This document shows, in pieces, positions 1 through 5,937 of a DNA stretch of 6,156 bases. The stretch comes from Mageeibacillus sp. UBA1257. Lineage in GTDB: Bacteria > Bacillota > Clostridia > UBA1212 > UBA1257. The stretch spans positions 6,819 to 12,974 of the forward strand of contig DBVT01000129.1 in the NCBI GenBank assembly GCA_002308775.1. The letters run 5' to 3'. The translations under genes and the position numbers were made by a program. The stretch's first letter is position 1. Each line of letters begins with the position of its first letter. Below the pieces are notes generated by a model. That model had not been told where the DNA came from. It was given only the letters and a program-made list of their open reading frames with translations, and made no database searches.

Positions 1-609
1 GGCGGTCAGTTGACCGAGGCAGTGAGAAGAAAACCTTACTCCGTAGTGCTTTTTGATGAGATCGAAAAGGCGCATCCCGATGTGTTCAATATTTTACTTC
101 AGGTGCTTGACGACGGAAGGATCACCGACTCGCAGGGGAGGACGGTAGACTTTAAAAATACAGTCATAATCCTCACCAGCAACCTCGGATCTCAGTATCT
201 GATCGACGGTATCGAACCGGACGGCAGCATTTCGAAAGAGGCCCGGGACAACGTGATGAATCTCCTCAAGACGTCTTTCAGACCGGAGTTTTTGAACAGA
301 CTTGACGAAATAGTATTTTACAAGCCGCTCACGAAGGATCAGATAGGCAAGATCGTCGAGATACTCTGCAGGGGACTCAAGGAGAGGTTCGCTGACAAAT
401 CGCTCGGACTCGAGATCACGGAGAAGGCAAAAGAATTCATCGCGGACGAGGCATATGATCCCGTTTACGGAGCACGTCCTCTCAAGAGATACATCCAGAG
501 CAAAGTCGAAACGATGCTCGCGAGAAAGATCCTCTCATCAGATATTCATCAGGGAGACACCCTTGTAATAGACGAGGAGAACGGTCAGCTGACAATTAAA
601 AATTCTTGA
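1..609 (+). CDS. clpB: ATP-dependent chaperone ClpB, C-terminal part (5' end outside window)
   Basis: ClpB is a cytoplasmic hexameric AAA+ disaggregase that threads aggregated proteins through its pore together with DnaK/DnaJ/GrpE. Reading frame 1 is open from base 1, so this is the last 202 residues of a protein usually near 860 aa; the first in-frame TTG at base 10 is internal, not a start. Visible parts of the second AAA+ module, in local numbering: Walker B with FDEIEKAHPDV at 18-28, a ClpB-typical VLDDGRITDSQGR stretch at 35-47, sensor 1 TSNLG at 59-63, the arginine-finger segment FRPEFLNRLDE at 93-103, and sensor 2 YGARPLKR at 156-163 in the C-terminal small domain. The ending YDPVYGARPLKR plus a short acidic tail resembles ClpB more than ClpC or ClpE. 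All visible motifs are intact. The heat-shock operator that normally controls clpB would lie outside the window. No hairpin terminator follows, so some read-through into the next gene is possible. Confidence 0.95.
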   Translation, partial: GGQLTEAVRRKPYSVVLFDEIEKAHPDVFNILLQVLDDGRITDSQGRTVDFKNTVIILTSNLGSQYLIDGIEPDGSISKEARDNVMNLLKTSFRPEFLNRLDEIVFYKPLTKDQIGKIVEILCRGLKERFADKSLGLEITEKAKEFIADEAYDPVYGARPLKRYIQSKVETMLARKILSSDIHQGDTLVIDEENGQLTIKNS

Positions 610-635
610 TAATGATTCGCCCGGTGTGATATCAT
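606..635 (+). promoter_or_regulatory. Candidate SigA promoter for the phosphoesterase/Dabb unit
   Basis: A -35-like TTGATA (606-611, overlapping the clpB stop codon) and a -10-like TATCAT (630-635) each match consensus at five of six bases. The spacer is 18 bases, and a TGn extended -10 (TGA) precedes the -10. Transcription would start near 642, just upstream of the ribosome site at 647-654, giving a very short leader. It is judged by eye only; the unit could also be read through from clpB. Confidence 0.4.
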
Positions 636-662
636 TTTACGCGCAGAAGGGAGGCAGTCGTT

Positions 663-1247
663 TTGAAAAGCGAAAAATGGCTTATAGCGTCTGACATCCA
701 TGGTGCGGTGCCATATCTGGAACAGCTTCTGGAGGCATACGAACGTGAAAACGCGGAACAGATGATACTGCTGGGCGATTATCTTTACCACGGACCGAGA
801 AACAGTCTGCCGGACGGATACGGCACGAAGGACGCGGCGCTGATCCTGAATGATTTCAGTAAAAATCACGAGCTCCTTTGCGTGAGAGGCAACTGCGACG
901 CTGAAGTGGACCAGTACGTTTTGGATTTTCCGATTGTGGCTGATTATTTGGTGCTTTTTAACGGAGACACAGATATTTTCGCGACTCACGGGCACATCTA
1001 CAACGAATACGAACACCCTTATCTGGCGCCGGGCACCGTACTTCTGCACGGTCACACTCACGTTCCTGCTTGTGTTCGGATGAAAGGTTTTACGTATTTG
1101 AATCCCGGCTCCGTTTCTCTTCCCAGGGGAGGCAGCGAGCACAGTTATATGACGTTTGACGGGACTGATTTCATCTGGAAAAACCTTCAGGGCGTCGAAT
1201 TCAAGAGATTTACTGTCGAAAAGAAAGAAGGCAAAGATTTATGGTAA
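663..1247 (+). CDS. yfcE: YfcE-type metallophosphoesterase (phosphodiesterase)
   Basis: Predicted cytoplasmic calcineurin-like phosphodiesterase of the YfcE/MJ0936 family, dimetal enzymes that hydrolyse phosphodiesters in vitro; the natural substrate is not firmly known. The full set of family metal ligands is visible: D11 and H13 in SDIHG, D39 in GDYLYHGPRN, N77 in the RGNCD motif, H109 in THGH, and H131 and H133 in HGHTH. NPGS near 147-150 is the usual final loop. The HGPRNSLPDGY segment (43-53) is specifically YfcE-like rather than generic metallophosphoesterase, and 194 aa is close to the E. coli protein length (about 184). The start is TTG: AAGGGAGG at 647-654 sits 8 bases upstream, and no in-frame ATG exists nearby. 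No signal peptide or membrane segment is present. The last 7 bases overlap the start of the Dabb gene, so the two are probably translationally coupled. Confidence 0.88.
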   Translation: MKSEKWLIASDIHGAVPYLEQLLEAYERENAEQMILLGDYLYHGPRNSLPDGYGTKDAALILNDFSKNHELLCVRGNCDAEVDQYVLDFPIVADYLVLFNGDTDIFATHGHIYNEYEHPYLAPGTVLLHGHTHVPACVRMKGFTYLNPGSVSLPRGGSEHSYMTFDGTDFIWKNLQGVEFKRFTVEKKEGKDLW

Positions 1248-1537
1248 AACATATGATAATCTGGAAACTGAAGGACGATATTTCTGATAAAGAAGCGAAA
1301 AAAACGGAAATAAAGTCAAAACTTGAGGCTCTCGAAGGTAAAATAGACGGTCTCATCAAAATGAGGATCCTCACTGACTGCTTTGATTCATCAGCGGGGG
1401 ACATAATGATGGATTCTGATTTTACGGACAGGGAAGCGCTGAAGGCGTACGCTAAAGATCCGCTGCACGTCGCTGTCGCGGACGGTACAGTGAGGCCGGC
1501 GGTCATGACGAGACTCTCATTTGATTACGAGATCTGA
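1241..1537 (+). CDS. Dabb (stress-responsive A/B barrel) domain protein
   Basis: A single-domain 98-aa protein of the Dabb family (dimeric alpha+beta barrel). The pattern is a first strand VKHMIIWKLKD (2-12), a charged helix (about 15-32), a second strand around GLIKMRI (37-43), a third around GDIMMDSDF (53-61), then the conserved EALKAYAKDPLHVAVAD segment (65-81) with H76, and a last strand to the C-terminus. The family is known for dimerisation and for stress induction in plants; bacterial members are mostly uncharacterised, and some related folds are enzymes acting on small hydrophobic ligands. No catalytic residue can be assigned here. The ATG overlaps the upstream phosphoesterase by 7 bases, with GAAGG at 1227-1231 nine bases before it, which supports one operon. 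The gene ends 33 bases before the stop of the convergent DUF4037 gene, and no clear hairpin terminator lies between. Confidence 0.85.
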   Translation: MVKHMIIWKLKDDISDKEAKKTEIKSKLEALEGKIDGLIKMRILTDCFDSSAGDIMMDSDFTDREALKAYAKDPLHVAVADGTVRPAVMTRLSFDYEI

Positions 1538-1570
1538 CCGGGGAAAAAATACCGATGATATAGTTTTCGA

Positions 1571-2512
1571 TCAATCTGACACCGCCGCGAGAATATTTGC
1601 ATTCCTCAAGGAGGCGTTTTTTATGCTGTCATTTACGGAATATGCGTGTTTTTCGAGGTCTCCGCAGATCGCTTTTGTCATCGACTGATCCCGGAGAGCA
1701 GTGATGACCAAAGAGGCGACGTCCTCGATCATGTCGCATTTTAACTGCACGTAATCCTTAGAATTTTCGTAGGACATCAGGAAATAAAGAGAATCGCCCA
1801 GATTGCCCAGTATCGGAAGTTCTTTGAGCGCGCGGAACTGCCATTTATAATAGGGCATAAAGCGGTCGTTCAAAAGGAAAACGGCTGAGAGAGTGTGTTT
1901 TACAAATTCCAGGGCGGCGAGTTGTGCGGCTGCCGGTTCTCCGTGTTCGATGCATCTCATATAGTTGTACTGGCCGGACTGGTTCATAAGGAGCAGTTCG
2001 CCTGCCAGTTTTTTTCTGCGGGCATCCTCAGGCATTTTAAACGATTCTCTTATAGAAGAAAAAAAACCGGAATCGTCGCGGAATATTTTACCGTTGACGA
2101 CTTCGGCGAGATAATGGGACGGGATCGAAAGCCATCCTGAAAGGGAAAGTTTTCCGTCTCTTGTGCCTGTTCTTGCCTCAAGAAAATCTCCGATATATAT
2201 GAGGCCGTGTCTGTTTCCTCCGACAGGGCTCAGTTTTGATCTTTTGAAGCCTTCGAATTCCTCGGGAAGCCTGGCATATGCGCGCTCGAGCCTGTATTCC
2301 GTTTTACTGTCGAGGAGACCGTCGGGGACGAACATGCAGAAACCGGGCTCGAAATCGTGATCGGCGGATATATCGTCGTCAAAGCCGAAACATTCGGAAC
2401 CTGAACCGGCGAGACCGCAAGCGATCTTTCCCTCAAACTCCGAAAAATTTTCGGCGATCATTTTCTCTCCGTATTCACGGTAAAATTTTTCAGACAGTTC
2501 GAGACCTTTCAT
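1571..2512 (-). CDS. DUF4037 nucleotidyltransferase-like protein
   Basis: A 313-aa predicted cytoplasmic protein. The N-terminal half looks like a polymerase-beta-type nucleotidyltransferase: a GSGS-containing loop (36-39) followed by GFDDDISADHDF (43-54), where D51 and D53 match the usual D-x-D metal ligands; D109 in YIGDF is a possible third carboxylate. The C-terminal half is helical and carries the family-like stretch from QYNYMR (181-186) to NDRFMPYYKWQFRAL (215-229). This matches my knowledge of the DUF4037 family, whose substrate is unknown. The frame is open further upstream, but the start is placed at the ATG at 2512 because AGGGAG (2519-2524) lies 6 bases before it and longer versions would only overlap the TPR gene. 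The start is one base after the TPR stop, so co-translation is likely. Adenylylation or nucleotide transfer to RNA, protein or a small molecule is inference only. Confidence 0.85.
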   Translation of the reverse strand: MKGLELSEKFYREYGEKMIAENFSEFEGKIACGLAGSGSECFGFDDDISADHDFEPGFCMFVPDGLLDSKTEYRLERAYARLPEEFEGFKRSKLSPVGGNRHGLIYIGDFLEARTGTRDGKLSLSGWLSIPSHYLAEVVNGKIFRDDSGFFSSIRESFKMPEDARRKKLAGELLLMNQSGQYNYMRCIEHGEPAAAQLAALEFVKHTLSAVFLLNDRFMPYYKWQFRALKELPILGNLGDSLYFLMSYENSKDYVQLKCDMIEDVASLVITALRDQSMTKAICGDLEKHAYSVNDSIKNASLRNANILAAVSD

Positions 2513-2513
2513 T

Positions 2514-3356
2514 TCATTCTCCCTTTTTTCTGTTTTCTTCATATATCTCGGCCGAGCATGCGAGCAGATCGTTTTGGAGACCGAATCTGCCGTAGTAGCC
2601 GAATGTCGGAGCGCACTTCTCACACACAAAAGCGTAATAGCCGTCTCTTACGGTCTCCTCTGATAAAAGCTCCTTTTCAGCTTCGTCAAGGCACTTTGAG
2701 ATCGATTCTTCAGCTTCAAGAAGGCCGTCCTTCGCCTCGTACGCATTCGCCAAATTGAGCCACGTTATCGCCCTGTCAGGCCGGGAATCGTCATATTTTT
2801 TCAATATTTCAAGCGCTTTTTCGTATGATCTGATCGAATCCTCATATCTTTTTACGTCGCAGAGAGCAAGACCCATATTGTTGCAAAGTCCGGCTGCGCG
2901 GCGGTCATCCGCAGGAAGATTTTTGCCGTAGTTCTCTTTCGCCTTCTCGTAAAAACCGAGCGCTTTTTCACTGTCTCCGAAAGCTTTATAGACGGTCGCG
3001 ACATTCAAAAGGCAGGTCCCGTAGGAGATCGTATCTTTTATGCCGATCGCTTCAGCCTGTTCGAGAGCCGCCATGGCATAATTTTTCGCTTCTTTTTCGA
3101 GTTTCATTTTACGGCAGAGGCCCATCAACTCGTTTAAGATCGAGAACCTTCCTCTTTCGTCATTGCCGCTTTCGGATTCGCGGAGCCAGTATTCCAGATG
3201 CCTTTTCGCACCGGGCATATCGTCCTTTGAAAGGTACGAATCGAGCTTGTCAATGACGCGCGAAATGTCGATGCTTCTCACTTCTTTACTGTTCGGGTCG
3301 CTCATATTGAGAAGGCATTGCGGTTCTTTATAGTCTTCCTGAGATATTCCGTCCAT
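2514..3356 (-). CDS. TPR-repeat protein, partner of the DUF4037 gene
   Basis: A 280-aa, soluble, helical protein with tandem tetratricopeptide repeats. Repeats are recognisable around 112-146 (LLNVATVYKAFGDSEKAL), 154-187 (CNNMGLALCDVKRYEDSI) and 195-229 (LNLANAYEAKDGLLEAEESI), with a degenerate one around 70-103. Two segments outside the repeats look family-specific: an N-terminal DYKEPQCLLNM (8-18) and a C-terminal YYAFVCEKCAPTFGYYG (240-256) containing a C-x2-C pair (C245, C248). TPR arrays are protein-binding scaffolds, so the likely role is to bind the product of the next gene or present its substrate; this is inference. The start ATG at 3356 has AAGGA at 3366-3370, 9 bases upstream. The gene lies 41 bases after the transporter with no terminator, and its stop is separated from the DUF4037 ATG by one base. 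Confidence 0.85.
   Translation of the reverse strand: MDGISQEDYKEPQCLLNMSDPNSKEVRSIDISRVIDKLDSYLSKDDMPGAKRHLEYWLRESESGNDERGRFSILNELMGLCRKMKLEKEAKNYAMAALEQAEAIGIKDTISYGTCLLNVATVYKAFGDSEKALGFYEKAKENYGKNLPADDRRAAGLCNNMGLALCDVKRYEDSIRSYEKALEILKKYDDSRPDRAITWLNLANAYEAKDGLLEAEESISKCLDEAEKELLSEETVRDGYYAFVCEKCAPTFGYYGRFGLQNDLLACSAEIYEENRKKGE
2519..2524 (-). promoter_or_regulatory. Ribosome binding site that fixes the DUF4037 start, inside the TPR coding end
   Basis: Read on the minus strand, AGGGAG precedes the ATG at 2512 by 6 bases. It is formed by the last codons of the TPR gene (Lys-Gly-Glu), so ribosomes finishing the TPR protein stop on top of the next start. This both selects the 313-aa start and indicates translational coupling. 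Confidence 0.75.
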
Positions 3357-3397
3357 TATTATCTTTCCTTCCGAATGATATCTTGTAAAATACCCGG

Positions 3398-4693
3398 TTA
3401 CATTTTAATATACCTGTTCCACTTTTTCAACGAAACAACGCACGCTATGATGCCGACGATGCAGACAGATCCCCAGGTTACGAGAGACCATGTCCAGCCC
3501 TGTTTTTCGGCTATCATACCGATGCCGTACGAAGAGAGCGCGCCGCCCATATACGAGCACGCGTTGAAAAGACCTGACATTGTCGCGACTTTGTCGACTT
3601 TTTTGTACCTTCCGGGAGCGAAGCATGTAAACATCGCGTTTACTCCGTGCAGGCACGAATTGACTATTGCGGCGAGCACGAGAAGAAGTACCGCGCTGAC
3701 TTTGAATTTAAGTATCGGTATCATAGCTCCGGTGAGGCACGCCGTTATCGTAAAGAGCAATATCGCCTCAGTAAGTTCATTTTTAAAAACTTTTTGAAAG
3801 AGCACTGTCGAAACAGACATCGTGACTATCGAAAACAGCGGCAGAAGGAGATTTGAGAAGGTCGCGTACGATGCGTCCATTCCGAAGCCTTCGGAAAGCA
3901 GAGTGGGGAACCAGTCCTGCAGACCGTCCTTGAAAAAACCCTGCGCGGCGACTGCCGCAAACATAAAAAGAGCGCCCGAAGAGAATATCACGGTGAAAAT
4001 ATCAGATCTCTTTTTGCCCATTTGAGCAGCAGGCACATCGTTATTTGCGACCTTTGCCGGATCTTCTTTATCCTCTGCGACCTCGACAGCCGTTTTTTTG
4101 AAATGGCTGTAAAATACGAGCCAGATCGCCAGAACTACAAGAGCGAGCAGCGCTGAAAGCCAGAAAGCAGCCTCCCAGCGTATGTAATTGATCTCAAGAG
4201 GAACAAGTATAAATATCAGAAGAGTAGCCACATAGCTCGCCACGCTGACGACCCAAACGCCTCTGGTGTAACCTTTCTTATCCGTATATTTGCTGAGGAT
4301 CCTGACGATCGGAGGCCAGAAAAATGCCTGAGCAAGCCCGTTCACGCCCCAGACGATCGACATCAGCGCGACATTGTTTGAAAGGAACGGCAGAACCGCG
4401 TTGCAGACGCATGTGGTTATAAGACCGATCGTAACTATCCTTTCGGGCTTGAATTTGTCGCTCAGAAGGCCGCTTATGATCTGCCCGAGACCATAGGAGA
4501 AAAACAGCGCGGTGCCCATTATGCCGACCTGTCCCTTGTCAAAAATGTCAAGATCGACGACGAGTATCGCCTTTGCTGCTGAGAGATTCAGTCTCGTCAT
4601 ATAGCTCGTAAAATACAGCATCGCCAGCAAAAAGAACAGCAGTGCGGTTTTGTTTTTATTTTTTTGTATGGCTTGACCTGATTTTTCACCCAT
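3398..4693 (-). CDS. MFS transporter, organophosphate:phosphate antiporter (GlpT/UhpT)-like
   Basis: A 431-aa inner-membrane protein with about 12 hydrophobic segments in two bundles joined by a charged cytoplasmic loop at about 197-231. Family features: YFTSYMTRLNLSAAKAIL (27-44) with R34 where GlpT has its N-domain substrate arginine; GLLSDKFKPER (75-85), the MFS loop 2-3 signature; and GLAQAFFWPPIVR (119-131), typical of the organophosphate:Pi antiporter family. In the C-domain, FFKDGLQDWFPTLL (253-266) aligns by eye with the GlpT helix carrying the second substrate arginine, but has K255 there. The GlpT helix-5 histidine position appears to be Y154. The substrate is therefore unknown: a phosphorylated or other organic anion is likely, but glycerol-3-phosphate specificity is not supported. 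The start ATG at 4693 has AGGA (4702-4705) 8 bases upstream. A promoter and a hairpin precede it. Confidence 0.85.
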   Translation of the reverse strand: MGEKSGQAIQKNKNKTALLFFLLAMLYFTSYMTRLNLSAAKAILVVDLDIFDKGQVGIMGTALFFSYGLGQIISGLLSDKFKPERIVTIGLITTCVCNAVLPFLSNNVALMSIVWGVNGLAQAFFWPPIVRILSKYTDKKGYTRGVWVVSVASYVATLLIFILVPLEINYIRWEAAFWLSALLALVVLAIWLVFYSHFKKTAVEVAEDKEDPAKVANNDVPAAQMGKKRSDIFTVIFSSGALFMFAAVAAQGFFKDGLQDWFPTLLSEGFGMDASYATFSNLLLPLFSIVTMSVSTVLFQKVFKNELTEAILLFTITACLTGAMIPILKFKVSAVLLLVLAAIVNSCLHGVNAMFTCFAPGRYKKVDKVATMSGLFNACSYMGGALSSYGIGMIAEKQGWTWSLVTWGSVCIVGIIACVVSLKKWNRYIKM

Positions 4694-4715
4694 GTGAAAC
4701 GTCCTGTACTTTCCC

Positions 4716-4754
4716 GTAAAAAATGCTTCCGACTTCTCATCTTACGGAAGCATT
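4716..4754 (-). terminator. Intrinsic terminator after the S66 peptidase gene, in the transporter leader
   Basis: Arms AATGCTTCCG (4745-4754, read on the minus strand) and CGGAAGCATT (4722-4731) form a perfect 10-bp stem with a 13-base loop. A run of six T follows on the minus strand (4723-4718, its first two in the stem base). Orientation and T-run fit termination of transcripts leaving the peptidase gene. The hairpin lies only 22 bases before the transporter start and begins a few bases after the candidate transporter -10 box, so it could also affect the transporter mRNA. Confidence 0.75.
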
Positions 4755-4757
4755 GAC

Positions 4758-4786
4758 AGTATAGCAGATTGCGCGCCTTTTTACAA
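4758..4786 (-). promoter_or_regulatory. Candidate SigA promoter for the transporter/TPR/DUF4037 unit
   Basis: On the minus strand, TTGTAA (4781-4786; 4 of 6) and TATACT (4758-4763; 5 of 6) are separated by exactly 17 bases, with an extended -10 TGC directly before the -10. The -35 begins 3 bases after the peptidase stop codon. Predicted initiation, about 4751-4754, falls in the first arm of the terminator hairpin. No better promoter fits in the 22 bases between hairpin and gene. Confidence 0.55.
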
Positions 4787-4789
4787 TTA

Positions 4790-5866
4790 TCAGCGCTTGA
4801 TATATTCGATCCTTACTGAAGGTTTTGCGGCCGATCCGTCGCATTCGGAAGAAGGAGATGACGTCTCGCATCTTATCTTCGCGAAGCTTCCCGAGATGAC
4901 AGGCATCATAGGGGGAAGGTGGCCGAGATCGGCGTCTCTTACGCAGGGAACACCAAGATCCTTTATGTGCTCGAAAACAGCGTCTTCCCAGGAGAGACCG
5001 ATAGAGCAGTCATCTATAAGATACGGACGGCCGAAAATGAAACCGCGGACGTATTTGAACCAGCCTGCGTGTTTTAACTGCCACATTGCGCGCCTGAACG
5101 ATACCGTGTTGAGATCACAGGACTCCAGGAACCAGACTATTCCGTCATCTTTGTATTTTTCACAGAACTTGGAAACCATGTCGAATTTCGTGCCGCAGAT
5201 GTTTATCAGGCAGTCTACGCATCCTCCGATCATTCTCCCCTCGAACGAAACTTTGCCTGTCTTTCTTCCTTTTTCGTCGTAAAATACAGGCGCGAAATCT
5301 TCCGTGCAATTGAACGGTTCGAGCGGATTCTCGGGGCCTTTCAGACTTTCACGCTCCCATTTTTCGTAGTTTTTGACTTTTGATCTCTTTCCCGTGATCA
5401 GAGAAAACGCGTCAGAAAGAGCGGGATGGAGAGGCTCCATTCCGAAAGCCGGAGCGCACGGACCGTAAATCGAAGCCGTATCGCACAGTGTGTTCAAAAG
5501 GAAAGTAAAATTTGTATTGTCGGAATATCCCATGAACCATTTCGCGGGGGAATTTCTAACCTTTTCAAAATCGATATGATCGAGTATTTCGCACATCAAT
5601 TCGCCTCCTCCGACGGAGATCACCGCGCCGTTTTCAGAGCTGCAATAGATGTCTGTGAGTTCTTTGCCGCACATACTCGGAAGATTCGAAATACCTGTTC
5701 CTTCGCCTGCGAAACAGTTCGGCCCGAGCTGCACTGAATAACCTTCCGCTTCGAAAAATTTCAAGGCGTTTTTGAAGGCAGATCTGTATGGTTCGACAGC
5801 CGCGCCGAAAGACGGTGCCGCAAAACCGACCGTGCCTCTTTTTTTCAATGGCTCAGGATATCTCAT
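4790..5866 (-). CDS. S66-family serine peptidase (LD-carboxypeptidase/MccF-like)
   Basis: A 358-aa predicted cytoplasmic serine peptidase of MEROPS family S66, which includes LD-carboxypeptidase LdcA (removes the terminal D-Ala of murein tetrapeptides during recycling) and MccF (microcin C self-immunity). The Ser-Glu-His triad is visible: S115 in GYSD, E248 in WFLESCD and H316 in LGHLPP. An N-terminal VGFAAPS strand, VGGGE before the nucleophile, and GRMIGGCVDCL (210-220) after the variable insert also fit. Glu-to-His spacing is 68, as in characterised members as I recall them; Ser-to-Glu spacing is 133, closer to MccF (about 125) than to Pseudomonas LdcA (about 102). Length also favours the MccF-like branch. 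The start at 5866 is chosen over the ATG two codons earlier (5872) by ribosome-site spacing. No signal peptide is seen. The gene has its own promoter and terminator, so it is probably monocistronic. Confidence 0.85.
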   Translation of the reverse strand: MRYPEPLKKRGTVGFAAPSFGAAVEPYRSAFKNALKFFEAEGYSVQLGPNCFAGEGTGISNLPSMCGKELTDIYCSSENGAVISVGGGELMCEILDHIDFEKVRNSPAKWFMGYSDNTNFTFLLNTLCDTASIYGPCAPAFGMEPLHPALSDAFSLITGKRSKVKNYEKWERESLKGPENPLEPFNCTEDFAPVFYDEKGRKTGKVSFEGRMIGGCVDCLINICGTKFDMVSKFCEKYKDDGIVWFLESCDLNTVSFRRAMWQLKHAGWFKYVRGFIFGRPYLIDDCSIGLSWEDAVFEHIKDLGVPCVRDADLGHLPPMMPVISGSFAKIRCETSSPSSECDGSAAKPSVRIEYIKR

Positions 5867-5875
5867 CTGCATATT

Positions 5876-5881
5876 CCTCCT
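5876..5881 (-). promoter_or_regulatory. Shine-Dalgarno site deciding the S66 peptidase start
   Basis: A full AGGAGG on the minus strand. The first ATG (5872) is only 3 bases away, too close for good initiation; the second in-frame ATG (5866) is 9 bases away, near optimal. The shorter protein is therefore preferred; the two differ by two residues only. Confidence 0.7.
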
Positions 5882-5908
5882 GTTTTGGCAAATGATATTT
5901 CGCGTTTG

Positions 5909-5937
5909 ATTTTACCAAATAAGGCCGATCGATTCAA
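5909..5937 (-). promoter_or_regulatory. Candidate SigA promoter for the S66 peptidase gene
   Basis: On the minus strand, TTGAAT (5932-5937; 4 of 6) and TAAAAT (5909-5914; 5 of 6) are spaced by 17 bases, with an extended -10 TGG. Initiation near 5902 would give a leader of about 36 bases carrying the AGGAGG site. The -10 lies in one arm of a spaced inverted repeat, ATTTTACCA, whose other arm is at 5964-5972. Confidence 0.55.

Noticed and set aside
611..640. AATGAT/ATCATT inverted repeat followed by a few T after clpB, as a terminator
   Set aside because: The stem is six weak pairs with a 14-base loop and a short T-run. The same bases serve better as the -10 region of the next promoter.
585..1142. 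Long minus-strand open frame opposite the phosphoesterase
   Set aside because: It is the antisense shadow of a gene with complete metallophosphoesterase motifs, and its own translation shows no recognisable domain.
1601..1622. CCTC/GAGG hairpin followed by TTTTTT on the plus strand as terminator of the Dabb unit
   Set aside because: Only four pairs with a 3-base loop, two bases away from the T-run, and inside the DUF4037 coding end. It is too weak to call.
1571..2512. Minimal nucleotidyltransferase/HEPN toxin-antitoxin system
   Set aside because: The protein is much larger than an MNT antitoxin, the partner is a TPR protein rather than a HEPN protein, and the nearest R...H pair (R186, H190) has too short a spacing for the HEPN motif.
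2513..2629. Longer DUF4037 protein with 39 extra N-terminal residues
   Set aside because: The extension lies entirely over the TPR gene in another frame, has no family resemblance, and the ATG at 2512 has a good ribosome site.
3318..3797. Plus-strand 159-codon open frame opposite the transporter end
   Set aside because: It is an antisense shadow of the membrane protein gene; no ribosome site or known motif supports it.
4694..4800. Riboswitch or T-box in the transporter leader
   Set aside because: The leader is only about 60 bases with one simple hairpin; there is no room for a ligand-binding fold and no T-box sequence.
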